Positions 33,979 to 42,564 of a stretch of 52,616 nucleotides of DNA are shown piece by piece. The stretch's first letter is position 1. Every line of letters starts with the position of its first letter. The notes under the pieces are model-generated. The model ran no database searches. It had not been told where the DNA came from and saw nothing but the letters and a program-made list of their open reading frames with translations. The DNA is from Polycladospora coralii (GTDB lineage: Bacteria > Bacillota > Bacilli > Thermoactinomycetales > Thermoactinomycetaceae): the NCBI RefSeq assembly GCF_014773435.2, contig NZ_JACXAG020000012.1, forward strand, positions 1 to 52,616, given 5' to 3'. Both the position numbers and the translations under genes were made by a program.

Positions 33979-34965
33979 TTAATTTTTTTTCTTATTTATA
34001 TAGCGCTGACATTGTTGAATAAAATCTTGAAGCAGTGTAGGTTCTTTTTTCTTTAATATACAAATTTCATAGTGTAAGCATTCAAATAAAGATCTTGAAC
34101 TGTAAAAAGCTAGTCGACTATGGAATGAATTAGGATCTTCCTGAGGATTAAAAAGCAAGTAAGCGTTTAGGAAACAATCTGCAATATTGTTGAATTGATC
34201 AAAGTCACCAAAAACAAGATAGCTTCTCACATGCATTTGTGACAAAAAATAGGCAACATCCCAAGCACAATCTCCTCGAAAGTGATCATCTAAATCAATA
34301 ACAGTAACCTGTCCCTCATTGACAAAAATATTGTCCACATGAAAATCACCATGTAAAAAAGTGGTATTTTCATCTTTTAAATGTTGAGAATGGTGTAGTA
34401 ACATATTATAAACCGCTTCTATATCCGTTTTTTGACTTGGAATGAGCTCTACCAAATCATGATAAAAATTTTCAAGATTTGATTTTGATCGATTCACAAA
34501 AGTAGATGAAATTTTCGGGCAAGATATCTGGTGTAGCTTTGTCAAAAAGTAAGCAACTCGAAATATACTTTCCATGATTTTAGTATTGGTGCTCGACATA
34601 ATGTAAGATAACATCGCTTCTCCACGCATTTTTTCTGTCATAATCGCTTGATACGATTGAAAATAATGAAGCGGACGTGCTATTGAATAATTTGCGGATT
34701 GAAATCCATTCATCCACAAGTGATGATTCATTTGGTAAGATTTTTCCACATCTGATTTATTCTCATATATCTTTAGAAAAACGTGATCAACTTGATTGCG
34801 ACTATGCTTCGTATGAAAGACAATTTCATATTCAATTATTAGCTTGTACACACGCTCTGCTCGCGATATAATTCTGACCTCATCCACTTTTCTTTTGTAC
34901 TGATAACTGCTATGATATGCAATAGAAATTTCTTCTAATGATGGATATAACATGTTATTTTCCAT
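33979..34965 (-). CDS. Aminoglycoside phosphotransferase-fold protein, copy 1
   Basis: About 328 residues with an APH/choline-kinase fold. The catalytic loop LHGDFHVDNIFV (near 208-219) carries the Asp/Asn of the HGDxxxxN motif, and VIDLDDHFRGDCAWDVAYFL is the metal-binding Asp region. FLKIYENKSDVEKSY contains the likely ATP-binding Lys. The family includes aminoglycoside kinases, homoserine kinase II and spore CotS-like proteins, so the substrate is open. The frame extends to 34986, but GGGGGAG lies just upstream of the ATG at 34965. A close paralogue with the same leader lies at 35517-36503. Confidence 0.8.
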   Translation of the reverse strand: MENNMLYPSLEEISIAYHSSYQYKRKVDEVRIISRAERVYKLIIEYEIVFHTKHSRNQVDHVFLKIYENKSDVEKSYQMNHHLWMNGFQSANYSIARPLHYFQSYQAIMTEKMRGEAMLSYIMSSTNTKIMESIFRVAYFLTKLHQISCPKISSTFVNRSKSNLENFYHDLVELIPSQKTDIEAVYNMLLHHSQHLKDENTTFLHGDFHVDNIFVNEGQVTVIDLDDHFRGDCAWDVAYFLSQMHVRSYLVFGDFDQFNNIADCFLNAYLLFNPQEDPNSFHSRLAFYSSRSLFECLHYEICILKKKEPTLLQDFIQQCQRYINKKKN

Positions 34966-35009
34966 CGTCTCCCCCTTTTTCTTCATGCCATAATACCCAC
35001 TTTATTCGA

Positions 35010-35065
35010 TTACGCGTGAGCGCGCGACGGCTCCTCGATTAAAACGTTCAGATCAAACACCTCCT
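35010..35065 (-). promoter_or_regulatory. Conserved leader with strong ribosome-binding site, copy 1
   Basis: A consensus AGGAGGTG (35058-35065, minus strand) lies about 93 nt before the start of kinase copy 1, too far to serve it. It is followed by a 13-17 codon frame (GTG 35060 or CTG 35051 as possible starts) ending TAA at 35010 and reading NVLIEEPSRAHA. Copy 2 keeps the frame, stop and site. It could be a leader peptide of a translation-attenuation type or a remnant. Confidence 0.4.
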
Positions 35066-35273
35066 GCCAATAAAATTGGATGAAGCTACCCCTTTTTGAT
35101 CCTGTGTATTTGCTTTAGAAACCGCAATATATGTGTGTATTTAATCCTTCATTAAACATTTAATTCTATAATTTATGAAAACTTTTATTTCCTATTTTAT
35201 ATATTTTGCTTTTGTCACAAAGGATGTAGCTACCTTTTCGATCAATTATTCCTGCTCTAGTTTCAACACTTTA

Positions 35274-35313
35274 CCAAAAAACCATTAGATAATCATATCT
35301 AATGGTTTTTTGG
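35274..35313. terminator. 17-bp stem terminator between the duplicated kinase genes
   Basis: 35274-35290 and 35297-35313 are perfect reverse complements (core AAAACCATTAGAT) with a 6-nt loop, flanked by A and T runs. It lies about 200 nt past the stop codon of kinase copy 2 on the minus strand. A related hairpin at 36840-36871 follows the region behind ydbT, as part of the duplicated unit. Confidence 0.75.
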
Positions 35314-35516
35314 TATACGGTGCAAGTTAACTTCAAATCTACACCGAGGGGTGTTGGTTTGGAATAAAGTGTAAATGAAATGCTTTTCAAACCTTATTTA
35401 GTAAGAACTAAAAAAAATTCATTTTGAAAAAAGATTGATTAAAATGGATTCTTTTATTGGCAATTATTGTTAGTAAATTTGCTCATCTGAAGTAACATAG
35501 AAAATTTAGTATGACT

Positions 35517-36503
35517 TTAATTTTTTTTCTCATTTATATAGCGCTGACATTGTTGAATAAAATCTTGAAGCAATGTAGGTTCTTTTTTCTTTAATATACA
35601 AATTTCATAGTATAAGAACTCAAATAAAGATCTTGAACTGTAAAAAGCTAGTCGCTTATGGAATGAATTAGGATCTTCCTGAGGATTAAAAAGCAAGTAA
35701 GCGTTTAGGAAACAATCTGCAATATCGTTGAAATGATCAAAGTCACCAAAAATGAGATAGCTTCTCACATGTATTTGTGCCAAAAAATAGGCAACATCCC
35801 AAGCACAATCTCCTCGAAAGTGATCATCAAAATCAATAACAGTAACCTGTCCCTCATTGACAAAAATATTGTCCAAATGAAAATCACCATGTAAAAAAGT
35901 AGCGCTATTATTATTTATATTTTCAGAATGATGTAGTAACATATTATAAATGTATTCTATATCCGTTCTTTGACCTGGGGTGAACGCCATCAAATCATGA
36001 TAAAAATTCTCAAGATTTGATTTTGAACGATTCGCAAAATTAGATGAAATTGTTGGGCATGTTAATTGGTGTAGCTTTGTCAAAAAGTAAGCAACTCGAA
36101 ATATACTTTCCAAGATTTTAGTATTGTTACTCGACATAATGTAAGATAACATCGCTTCTCCACGCATTTTTTCTGTCATAATCGCTTGATACGATTTAAA
36201 ATAATGAAGTGGACGTGCTATTGAATAATTTGCAGATTGAAATCCATTCATCCACAAGTGATGATTCATTTGGTAAGATTTTTCGGCATCTGTTTTATTC
36301 TTATATATCTTTAGAAAAACGTGATCAACTTGATTGCGACTACGCTTCGTATGAAAGACAATTTCGTATTCAATTATTAGCTTGGACAAACGTTCTGCTC
36401 GCGATATAATTCTGACCTCGTCCACTTTTTTTTTGTACTGATAACTGCTATGATATGCAATAGAAATTTCTTCTAATGATGGATATAACATGCTATTTCC
36501 CAT
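35517..36503 (-). CDS. Aminoglycoside phosphotransferase-fold protein, copy 2
   Basis: About 328 residues, a close paralogue of the product of 33979-34965 with the same catalytic blocks (LHGDFHLDNIFV, VIDFDDHFRGDCAWDV) intact. Differences cluster in the middle (about residues 160-205), a region that often shapes the substrate pocket in this fold; the catalytic loops are conserved. Both copies therefore look functional. GGAGAG lies five nt before the ATG at 36503, which supports the same start choice for copy 1. It is read towards copy 1 with a strong hairpin between them, so each copy is probably its own transcript. Confidence 0.8.
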   Translation of the reverse strand: MGNSMLYPSLEEISIAYHSSYQYKKKVDEVRIISRAERLSKLIIEYEIVFHTKRSRNQVDHVFLKIYKNKTDAEKSYQMNHHLWMNGFQSANYSIARPLHYFKSYQAIMTEKMRGEAMLSYIMSSNNTKILESIFRVAYFLTKLHQLTCPTISSNFANRSKSNLENFYHDLMAFTPGQRTDIEYIYNMLLHHSENINNNSATFLHGDFHLDNIFVNEGQVTVIDFDDHFRGDCAWDVAYFLAQIHVRSYLIFGDFDHFNDIADCFLNAYLLFNPQEDPNSFHKRLAFYSSRSLFEFLYYEICILKKKEPTLLQDFIQQCQRYINEKKN

Positions 36504-36547
36504 GTACTCTCCTTTTTTCTTCATGTCATAATACCCATTCTATTCGA

Positions 36548-36603
36548 TTACGCGTGAACACGCGACGGCTCCTCGATTAAAATGTTCAGATCAAGCACCT
36601 CCT
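36548..36603 (-). promoter_or_regulatory. Conserved leader with strong ribosome-binding site, copy 2
   Basis: AGGAGGTG (36596-36603) is followed by a short frame ending TAA at 36548 and reading NILIEEPSRVHA, parallel to copy 1. A CGCGTG/CACGCG hairpin lies over its last codons. It precedes the kinase copy 2 start by about 93 nt. Confidence 0.4.
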
Positions 36604-36839
36604 GCCAATAAAATTGGATGAAGCTATTCCATTTTGATTCTGTGTATTTGCTTTAGAACCCGCAATATATGTGTGTATTTAACCCTTTATCAAACATTTA
36701 ATTCTATAATTTATGAAAATTTCTATTTCCTATTTTATTTATTTAGCTTTTGTCACAAAGGATGTAGCTACCTTTTCGATCAATTATTCCTGCTCTAGTT
36801 TCAACACTTTGCTAAATTGTTCTTTTTCTGTTCGACAAA

Positions 36840-36871
36840 AAAACCATTAGATAATCATATCTAATGGTTTT
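36840..36871. terminator. Hairpin behind ydbT and the glmS remnant
   Basis: AAAACCATTAGAT (36840-36852) pairs with ATCTAATGGTTTT (36859-36871) around AATCAT. It is the second copy of the duplicated-unit terminator and can end minus-strand transcription coming from ydbT. Confidence 0.6.
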
Positions 36872-36927
36872 GGGTACACGGTGCAAGTTAACTTCAAATC
36901 GACACCGAGGGATGTATTTTGTTAAAT

Positions 36928-37048
36928 CTCTTACTCCACCGTTACACTGGTTTATCCACGTCATAACCACGCGCAAGGCATGCGTAGTAAGCAAGTAGTT
37001 GGAGCGGGATGACGGTAATCACTGGAGAGAAGAGATCATTTACCGCTA
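36928..37048 (-). pseudogene. glmS 3'-end remnant
   Basis: About 120 nt match the 3' end of the intact glmS (40634-40765) in the same orientation, encoding SPVITVIPLQLLAYYACLAR and GYDVDKP. A 16-nt deletion removes the RNLAK codons and shifts frame just before the stop. Several substitutions show it is not recent. Homology stops abruptly near 37048. It lies 3.6 kb downstream of the real glmS end and is a scar of duplication or insertion, not a gene. Confidence 0.85.
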
Positions 37049-37372
37049 GAGGGCAGTAGTGTCGATTAACCAAAATTAAATTACAAACATTCTTCCATGT
37101 TAAAATGCTGGAATGCATGGTATACAGAAACCATCTAACTAATTGGAAGGGATCCGTGTTATCACACAAAGAAAAAAATAATTTGATTCAGTTTTTCAAA
37201 ATGACGATGGGACTCACACATTGACCTATGAAATAGGTAATAAGAGCAGTGTACATTTGACCATATACGGCATTGAGTGTGGTTCTAAATAAACATTTTC
37301 CATTTAGGGGATCATTTCACACGCTCCAAAGCATTTATGCGTAGAAATCCTATTTGACAATACAACACCCTT
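37049..37372. other. Gene-poor stretch with an orphan coding fragment
   Basis: No intact gene is seen. A start-less plus-strand frame at about 37177-37290 reads FDSVFQNDDGTHTLTYEIGN and ends ...GIECGSK; it looks like a C-terminal fragment of a lost gene of unknown family. The rest shows no promoter or RNA structure that I recognise. Confidence 0.4.
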
Positions 37373-38854
37373 TCATTCTAGCTTGATTTCATTCTTACGT
37401 CCCATATACCAGTGGTAAAATGAGGTAGCTAGCTCTAACGGTACATCGTCAACGCCAGCATGATGCACTGGTTTAGCTCGATGAATTGTTCCGATAGATG
37501 CAAGTCCAACCATTTGTTGTATGATATTCCGAGTTACTTTCACTTCAATGATCTTATCCCTTTTTGATATGAATAAAGAAGTGGTCATCCCCCCTGTTTT
37601 GAATTGAATGAATTGATTATTCAAAATGAATCGTGTATTCATGAATTCTAGCAGTCTTAATACAGCAATAAGAATAAACAGCACAGCAGATAAGATCCAC
37701 CAAGCTTGCTCCACTTTTAGAATACTTGGTCTGAAATAAAATAGGATAGCCGTTGCAATGAACCAGATCCAACTCGGCTTAATCAAACGTACCCATAGAG
37801 ATTTTCTCGGGAGACGAATCATCTTTTGCTTTACTTCGTAAGAAGGTAAAATTTCCGAAACCATTTCATATGCCCGTTTAACAGGTAAAAATGGATAGAG
37901 TGAATTGATTTCAAGTGTCTCTTCGTCAGAACTCAAACTGCCTGCACTGGTCAGTTTTACTTCGGCAAGACCAAGCAATCGTTTCATGATGGACTGCTTA
38001 ATTTCAATTGCCTGCACTTTTTCTTTTGATATTGAAAAAGAAGTTTCTTCGATTACACCTTTGGTAATGTAAATACGATCATGGTCTGAGGAAATTTGAT
38101 ATTTCCCATATGCTAAAAATGTTCGCACGATACCGAAAGTAACTGAAGCAATGACGAGTACCATGATGATGATCGTCACCATCCATTCAGAGCTTATGAT
38201 ATTCATAAAAACTCCTTTGGCTTCTTTTTCCATATGAAAAATGCCATTGATTTTAGAATAAAACGAACCCACTAAAGGAATAAGAATTAAAAAGCTTAAT
38301 GAAGTAAAGGATGCTTTTAAAATGTCCATTTTCGTCGGCTCAAAATGAATATTACGATTTAGATTCGCATGTTTTGTATCTTTCACATCATCAGTGGTCA
38401 ATGCATCGCCGTCAGTACTTTTTATATGTGCTTCCAATCGATCTGCTTCTATGTGAGAAATAACTTCAAATTTCACAGTAGTTTCCTCACCTGTCATTCC
38501 AGTTTCAAAATGAATTGAAGTTACTTTAAAAACCCGATGAAAATAAGATGTATGTCGATGAACATTTTGTATTTTTGAAAAAGGAATGGTTTGCTCAGAT
38601 TTAATGAAGATTCCTTTGTAAAGGTGAAAAGATTTATGATCAAGTTTGTATTTATGGGTGAACCACGTCCATATAATGGTTATAACCATAATTCCGAAAG
38701 CTGCAAAAATAATAATCCTACCGTATATTATGAAGCTAGATTCCGAATCCGCTTTGATCACGAATAAATACACCACAAAGAAGATAAATCTTTTGGCTAG
38801 TGTCCATAAATGAATAAGCATGAGAAGTGGATGGTGTCGTTTCGTCTTAGTCAT
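37373..38854 (-). CDS. PH-domain (bPH2) membrane protein, YdbT-like
   Basis: 493 residues with about six membrane segments in three pairs, each followed by a bacterial PH-like (bPH2/DUF304) domain. The repeated cores are HKYKLDHKSFHLYKGIFIKSEQTIPFSKIQNV, DRIYITKGVIEETSFSISKEKVQAIEIKQ and a third with FKTGGMTTSLFISKRDKIIEV. This matches Bacillus YdbT in size and layout. Its start overlaps the ydbS-like stop (ATGA). The pair has no settled function; a role in resistance to membrane-active compounds has been suggested for relatives. It lies in the scar region downstream of glmS. Confidence 0.85.
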   Translation of the reverse strand: MTKTKRHHPLLMLIHLWTLAKRFIFFVVYLFVIKADSESSFIIYGRIIIFAAFGIMVITIIWTWFTHKYKLDHKSFHLYKGIFIKSEQTIPFSKIQNVHRHTSYFHRVFKVTSIHFETGMTGEETTVKFEVISHIEADRLEAHIKSTDGDALTTDDVKDTKHANLNRNIHFEPTKMDILKASFTSLSFLILIPLVGSFYSKINGIFHMEKEAKGVFMNIISSEWMVTIIIMVLVIASVTFGIVRTFLAYGKYQISSDHDRIYITKGVIEETSFSISKEKVQAIEIKQSIMKRLLGLAEVKLTSAGSLSSDEETLEINSLYPFLPVKRAYEMVSEILPSYEVKQKMIRLPRKSLWVRLIKPSWIWFIATAILFYFRPSILKVEQAWWILSAVLFILIAVLRLLEFMNTRFILNNQFIQFKTGGMTTSLFISKRDKIIEVKVTRNIIQQMVGLASIGTIHRAKPVHHAGVDDVPLELATSFYHWYMGRKNEIKLE

Positions 38855-39333
38855 GATTCTACTTCCTTAATTTTTGCATAATGCGCTACCTGATTTCTTA
38901 ACTTGATAGCAATGTCTTTAGATAGGACAGGTATAGTGTGGGATGACCCCATTGTTTCAATTGAAATTGAGTAGAGTTCATATTTTCTAAGTATGGGGCC
39001 TTGTTTAGTTGCAACCGATTGAATTTTTGTCATCGGGACAAGCTCATGCTTTTCATATAATACACCCGATTTCAATTGTAAAAACTCTTCATCTATATCA
39101 TAGCGCCAGTTTTTATAACGTAGTAATGGGTTGATAAATGACCAAACCGTGCCTAGTACAGAGATCACTACTATAGCAATCAGAATCCAACCGATCCATT
39201 CTTGCCATGAAAAAAAATAGTCTAGGTAAAGTAACACCCCGATAATCATGAATCCGATTAGATTCATGATCATTTCACTTATAATCCATACTTTGACCGC
39301 TTCCTTGGATAATCTTTTTTGAGGCATATTCAT
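38851..39333 (-). CDS. PH-domain (bPH2) membrane protein, YdbS-like
   Basis: About 160 residues: two membrane segments (about 22-65) and one bPH2 domain (WRYDIDEEFLQLKSGVLYEKHELVPMTKIQSV, then ATKQGPILRKYELYSISIET). It aligns in layout with Bacillus YdbS, the usual partner of YdbT. The start is uncertain. The frame opens at 39393, where ATG overlaps the stop of an upstream ABC fragment (TAATG). ATG 39351 has a weak GGG, and ATG 39333 best fits the family N-terminus; none has a strong ribosome site. The 5' end may have been disturbed by rearrangement. Confidence 0.8.
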   Translation of the reverse strand: MNMPQKRLSKEAVKVWIISEMIMNLIGFMIIGVLLYLDYFFSWQEWIGWILIAIVVISVLGTVWSFINPLLRYKNWRYDIDEEFLQLKSGVLYEKHELVPMTKIQSVATKQGPILRKYELYSISIETMGSSHTIPVLSKDIAIKLRNQVAHYAKIKEVES

Positions 39334-39392
39334 TTGGGAATATATAATCATCACCGCCCATATTTCTAAACTACTACTTTTATATATTATCA

Positions 39393-39540
39393 TTAATACG
39401 ATTCATCAAGAAATATATCTTCAAGTGATGGTTCTTCCACTTCTACACGAAGGACGTCTACCTTATACGGACTAAATGCTCGTATCATTTCAGCAATCTC
39501 ATTTTCTTCATCTATATTGATCGTTACATAGTTGTCCCTT
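39393..39540 (-). pseudogene. ABC transporter ATP-binding protein, C-terminal fragment
   Basis: The minus strand encodes about 48 residues ([19 protein letters not shown]...VEVEEPSLEDIFLDESY) ending in the EPSLEDIFL motif that closes many ABC-2-type and bacitracin-type ATPases. There is no start, Walker A or signature. Homology ends at about 39540, where sequence of a response regulator on the other strand begins. It is a truncated gene. Confidence 0.72.
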
Positions 39541-39554
39541 AATTAGGGAAATAA

Positions 39555-39736
39555 CCGATGCTGCACGATCGACAGAGTTAGATAAACTTTCCGGCTTTGC
39601 ATTGGGTGCAGATGATTACATTACAAAACCTTTCAATCCACTTGAAGTCGTCGCAAGGGTAAAAGCACACTTACGCAGACATGCGAGCAAGATATCAGAC
39701 ACATCTCAAACCATCCACATAATGGGACAGTTATAG
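39555..39736 (+). pseudogene. Response regulator receiver-domain fragment
   Basis: About 60 codons on the plus strand read [40 protein letters not shown] and H, then a short unrelated tail and a TAG. This is the C-terminal half of an OmpR/VanR-type receiver domain with its conserved Lys in TKPF. The phospho-acceptor half and the DNA-binding domain are missing. Confidence 0.75.
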
Positions 39737-40080
39737 CATCCATCGATTCGAAGTGGTTTCAAAGGGTTATTGATAACCTATTAGAAAATGCTGTCAAGTA
39801 TAATCCTTCCGGAACTACGATTACAGTATCCATCTCGCTTATCGAGCAACATCTTATTAAGATTACGATTGAAGACAATGGCATAGGTATGGACAAGGAA
39901 ACCCTAGATAAACTCTTCCAGCGTTATTACCGAGGTACCAACACAAGCGATTCTGGTAACGGAACTGGACTTGGAATGGCCATAACGAAACAATTGGTGC
40001 AACTTCATGGAGGGTCTATCAATGTGAAAAGCACGCCACAAAAAGGGACAACTGTAAGAATCATTTTCCCGTTATTTTAG
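39712..40080 (+). pseudogene. Histidine kinase ATPase-domain fragment
   Basis: About 122 codons encode a HATPase_c end: RVIDNLLENAVKYNPSGTTI (N box), IEDNGIGMDKETLDKLFQRYY (G1 and F boxes), GNGTGLGMAITKQLVQLHGG (G2) and a GTTVRIIFPL end. The sensor, membrane and phospho-acceptor parts are missing. It overlaps the receiver fragment's end in another frame, so a deletion has joined the cognate regulator and kinase remains. Confidence 0.8.
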
Positions 40081-40587
40081 GATTGAATCAGCTTTGTAAA
40101 ATCAAGTGTCGTAATTGGAGTTGGTTTACCCAATATCAGTTTTCTCTTGCACGCCAATCGTATTTAAATCAGATAGATTGATACAAGAGTCCGTATATGA
40201 GCATAAGACGTAAACAAAGTAAATCAGGAATGTAAGCCAACCACTGATCCTCCAGTTAACCTTTCTTAAATTCGTACACATCGTTTTCTGCATCTGTTTC
40301 GATGAAATCCGTATAAATGAGCCCCTCATCTATAATTTTCGAATCTTCATATATCGTTTTTTATATCTTTCCTCACCATGTATTTTTTATTTGCAAAGGA
40401 GTGTTTTTTGGGAGAATTGCTAACCCATCTTTTTCATTTCTACTTTTTTGACAGCAAGTAAGACGCTTTCTTGTAAAATATCTCGCTATTGAAATGGGGA
40501 GGATTCTCATTCCAAGCCCTAAAAACATGAACTCCACCTCTTATACGTACCTTTAGCCTCAACTTTGTTTTATGCTTTTTTATTTAC
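40081..40587. other. Gene-poor stretch upstream of the scar fragments
   Basis: No intact gene is supported. A minus-strand start-less fragment (about 40257-40352; EDSKIIDEGLIYTDFIETDA...FKKG) looks like the C-terminus of a lost protein. An overlapping 67-codon frame (40126-40329) has one hydrophobic segment but no recognised family or good start. Confidence 0.35.
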
Positions 40588-40590
40588 AAC

Positions 40591-40630
40591 ATAAAACCCC
40601 TTTAGACTGTCACATCTAAAGGGGTTTTAT
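40591..40630 (-). terminator. glmS terminator
   Basis: ATAAAACCCCTTTAGA (40591-40606) and TCTAAAGGGGTTTTAT (40615-40630) form a perfect 16-bp stem with an 8-nt loop, starting just after the glmS stop codon. The U-rich 3' arm on the minus strand makes it a strong intrinsic terminator. Confidence 0.88.
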
Positions 40631-40636
40631 CATTTC

Positions 40637-42463
40637 TTACTCCACCGTTACACTTTTCGCCAGATTACGTGGTTTATCCACGTCATAACCACGCGCAAGG
40701 CATGCGTAGTAAGCAAGTAGTTGAAGCGGGATGACGGTAATCACTGGAGAAAGGAGATCACTTACCGCTGGGATGTAGATCACTTCATCTACGGTTTTTT
40801 CGAGCTCGTTATTTCCTACAGTGGTTAAACCGAGTACGTGAGCACCACGCGCTTTAACTTCTTCTACATTGGAAACCATTTTATCGTAAATCGCTGGCTG
40901 AGTAGCTAAGGCGATGACAGGGATACCTTCTTCAATCAGCGCGAGCGTTCCGTGCTTGAGTTCACCTGCTGCGTATGCTTCAGAGTGAATATAAGATAGC
41001 TCTTTTAGTTTGAGTGATCCTTCTAGTCCCACAGCATTATCTAGCCCACGACCCAGGAAGAAAAGGTTATTATGCTTAGCAATTGAAGTCGCAAATGCTT
41101 TTACTGTTTCTTCTTGTTGTAAGACTTCTTCTACTTTCTCAGGTAATTGTTTCAGTTCGCTGATGATTGTCGTAATTTCAGCAGCCGTTTTCAATTCTTT
41201 TTCTTGTGCGAAGTAAGCACCTAATAGGTAGATCGCAATGAGTTGCGAAGTGTAAGCTTTGGTCGAAGCTACGGCAATTTCAGGGCCTGCCCACGTGATC
41301 ATCACATCATCAGCTTCACGCGCAACGGATGAACCTACGACGTTGGTAATCGCAAGTACACGTGCGCCTTGACGTTTTGCTTCACGAAGCGCCGCTAATG
41401 TATCCGCAGTTTCACCTGACTGGCTCACTACGATCACAAGCGTCTTTGCTGTAATGATCGGATTGCGGTAACGATATTCAGAAGCTACGTCGCACTCTAC
41501 CGGGATACGCGCGAGATCTTCTATTACATATTTACCTACAAGTCCGGCATGATAAGCGGTTCCACAAGCTACAAAATGAATTCTTTCAATTTCATTGATC
41601 TCTTCTTTGTTTAAACCAATTTCATTGGTTAAATCAACTGTTTCCTCTTTAATACGGCTACCAAGGGTATCTCGAATCGCTTTCGGTTGTTCATAAATTT
41701 CTTTCATCATGAAGTGGTCATAGCCACCTTTTTCAGCAGTGGTAATATCCCAATCCACAGTCATGACATCTCGTTCGATTTTTGTTCCGTCCAATCTCAT
41801 CAAATGAACGTGATCAGGCGTAAGCACAGCCATTTCACCATCTTCTAAGATGTAGATATCCCGTGTATATTTGAGGATAGCAGGAATGTCAGATGCGATA
41901 AAGTTTTCTCCTTGTCCGATTCCGATGATGAGCGGGCTTGCATAACGCACAGCAATTAATTTATCTGGTTCGTATTCACTCGTAATCGCAAGCGCATAAG
42001 CGCCCTCTAAATGCTTAACTGCAGCTTGCACAGTAGCTAGTAAGTCACCGTTCCATAAGTCAGCCAATAAGTTTACGATTACTTCTGTATCGGTCTCAGA
42101 GCGGAAAATGTAGCCTTTAGCGATTAATTTTTCTTTTAACTCCAAGTAGTTTTCAATAATACCATTATGCACAACAGCAAAGCGATCGCTGTTATCCATG
42201 TGTGGGTGGGAGTTGGCATCAGATGGTTTTCCGTGTGTAGCCCAGCGGGTATGCCCAATACCGATTGTTCCCGGTAAGGATCGCACCTGTAATTTGTCCT
42301 CTAAATTACGAATTCTTCCCATCGCTTTGGTAAGTCCAATCGTTTCTCCATTATAGATGGCAAGCCCTGCCGAGTCATAACCGCGATATTCTAGCTTACT
42401 TAAGCCGTCTAACAAAATATTTTGCGCTTGCTGCTCTCCAATATAACCTACAATTCCGCACAT
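40637..42463 (-). CDS. glmS: Glutamine-fructose-6-phosphate aminotransferase (isomerizing)
   Basis: 608 residues, the usual length. It begins MCGIVGYIG, so Cys2 becomes the N-terminal nucleophile of the glutaminase domain (RGYDSAGLA, GHTRWATHG, HNGIIENY). Two SIS isomerase domains follow (VACGTAYHAGLVGKY, SQSGETADTLAALREAK, SELSYIHSEAYAAGELKHG-like segment), and the end is KPRNLAKSVTVE. It makes glucosamine-6-phosphate from fructose-6-phosphate and glutamine, the first step of amino-sugar and peptidoglycan precursor synthesis. GGGGGTAA precedes the ATG. The leader contains the glmS ribozyme, so glucosamine-6-phosphate should control mRNA stability. glmM lies upstream on the same strand. Confidence 0.97.
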   Translation of the reverse strand: MCGIVGYIGEQQAQNILLDGLSKLEYRGYDSAGLAIYNGETIGLTKAMGRIRNLEDKLQVRSLPGTIGIGHTRWATHGKPSDANSHPHMDNSDRFAVVHNGIIENYLELKEKLIAKGYIFRSETDTEVIVNLLADLWNGDLLATVQAAVKHLEGAYALAITSEYEPDKLIAVRYASPLIIGIGQGENFIASDIPAILKYTRDIYILEDGEMAVLTPDHVHLMRLDGTKIERDVMTVDWDITTAEKGGYDHFMMKEIYEQPKAIRDTLGSRIKEETVDLTNEIGLNKEEINEIERIHFVACGTAYHAGLVGKYVIEDLARIPVECDVASEYRYRNPIITAKTLVIVVSQSGETADTLAALREAKRQGARVLAITNVVGSSVAREADDVMITWAGPEIAVASTKAYTSQLIAIYLLGAYFAQEKELKTAAEITTIISELKQLPEKVEEVLQQEETVKAFATSIAKHNNLFFLGRGLDNAVGLEGSLKLKELSYIHSEAYAAGELKHGTLALIEEGIPVIALATQPAIYDKMVSNVEEVKARGAHVLGLTTVGNNELEKTVDEVIYIPAVSDLLSPVITVIPLQLLAYYACLARGYDVDKPRNLAKSVTVE

Positions 42464-42564
42464 AAAAATTACCCCCTAAAAATTTAAAAATCCATTTTTC
42501 TCTGTTTTTCTGTCAGGCATGTTGATTTGTTTTCGCTTAGAAACAATTTTTGACTAGGATGAAT

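Larger units (their letters stand above)
33967..35357. repeat. Tandem duplication unit 1 (kinase gene, leader, upstream hairpin)
   Basis: This segment matches 35507-36915 almost continuously: the end of the kinase gene (AGTATGACTTTAATTTTTTT), the whole coding region, the leader, the upstream AT-rich region and the hairpin with ATACGGTGCAAGTTAACTTC just beyond. The two units lie head to tail, with about 150 nt of unrelated sequence between them. Confidence 0.85.
35507..36915. repeat. Tandem duplication unit 2
   Basis: Second copy of the 1.4-kb unit starting at 33967. It differs by scattered substitutions plus an insertion near 36813-36836 before the hairpin. The divergence indicates an old duplication and not an assembly artefact. 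Confidence 0.85.

Noticed and set aside
36942-37169. 75-codon frame as an independent protein
   Set aside because: Its C-terminal half is the frameshifted glmS 3' end; the rest has no support. Called as a glmS remnant instead.
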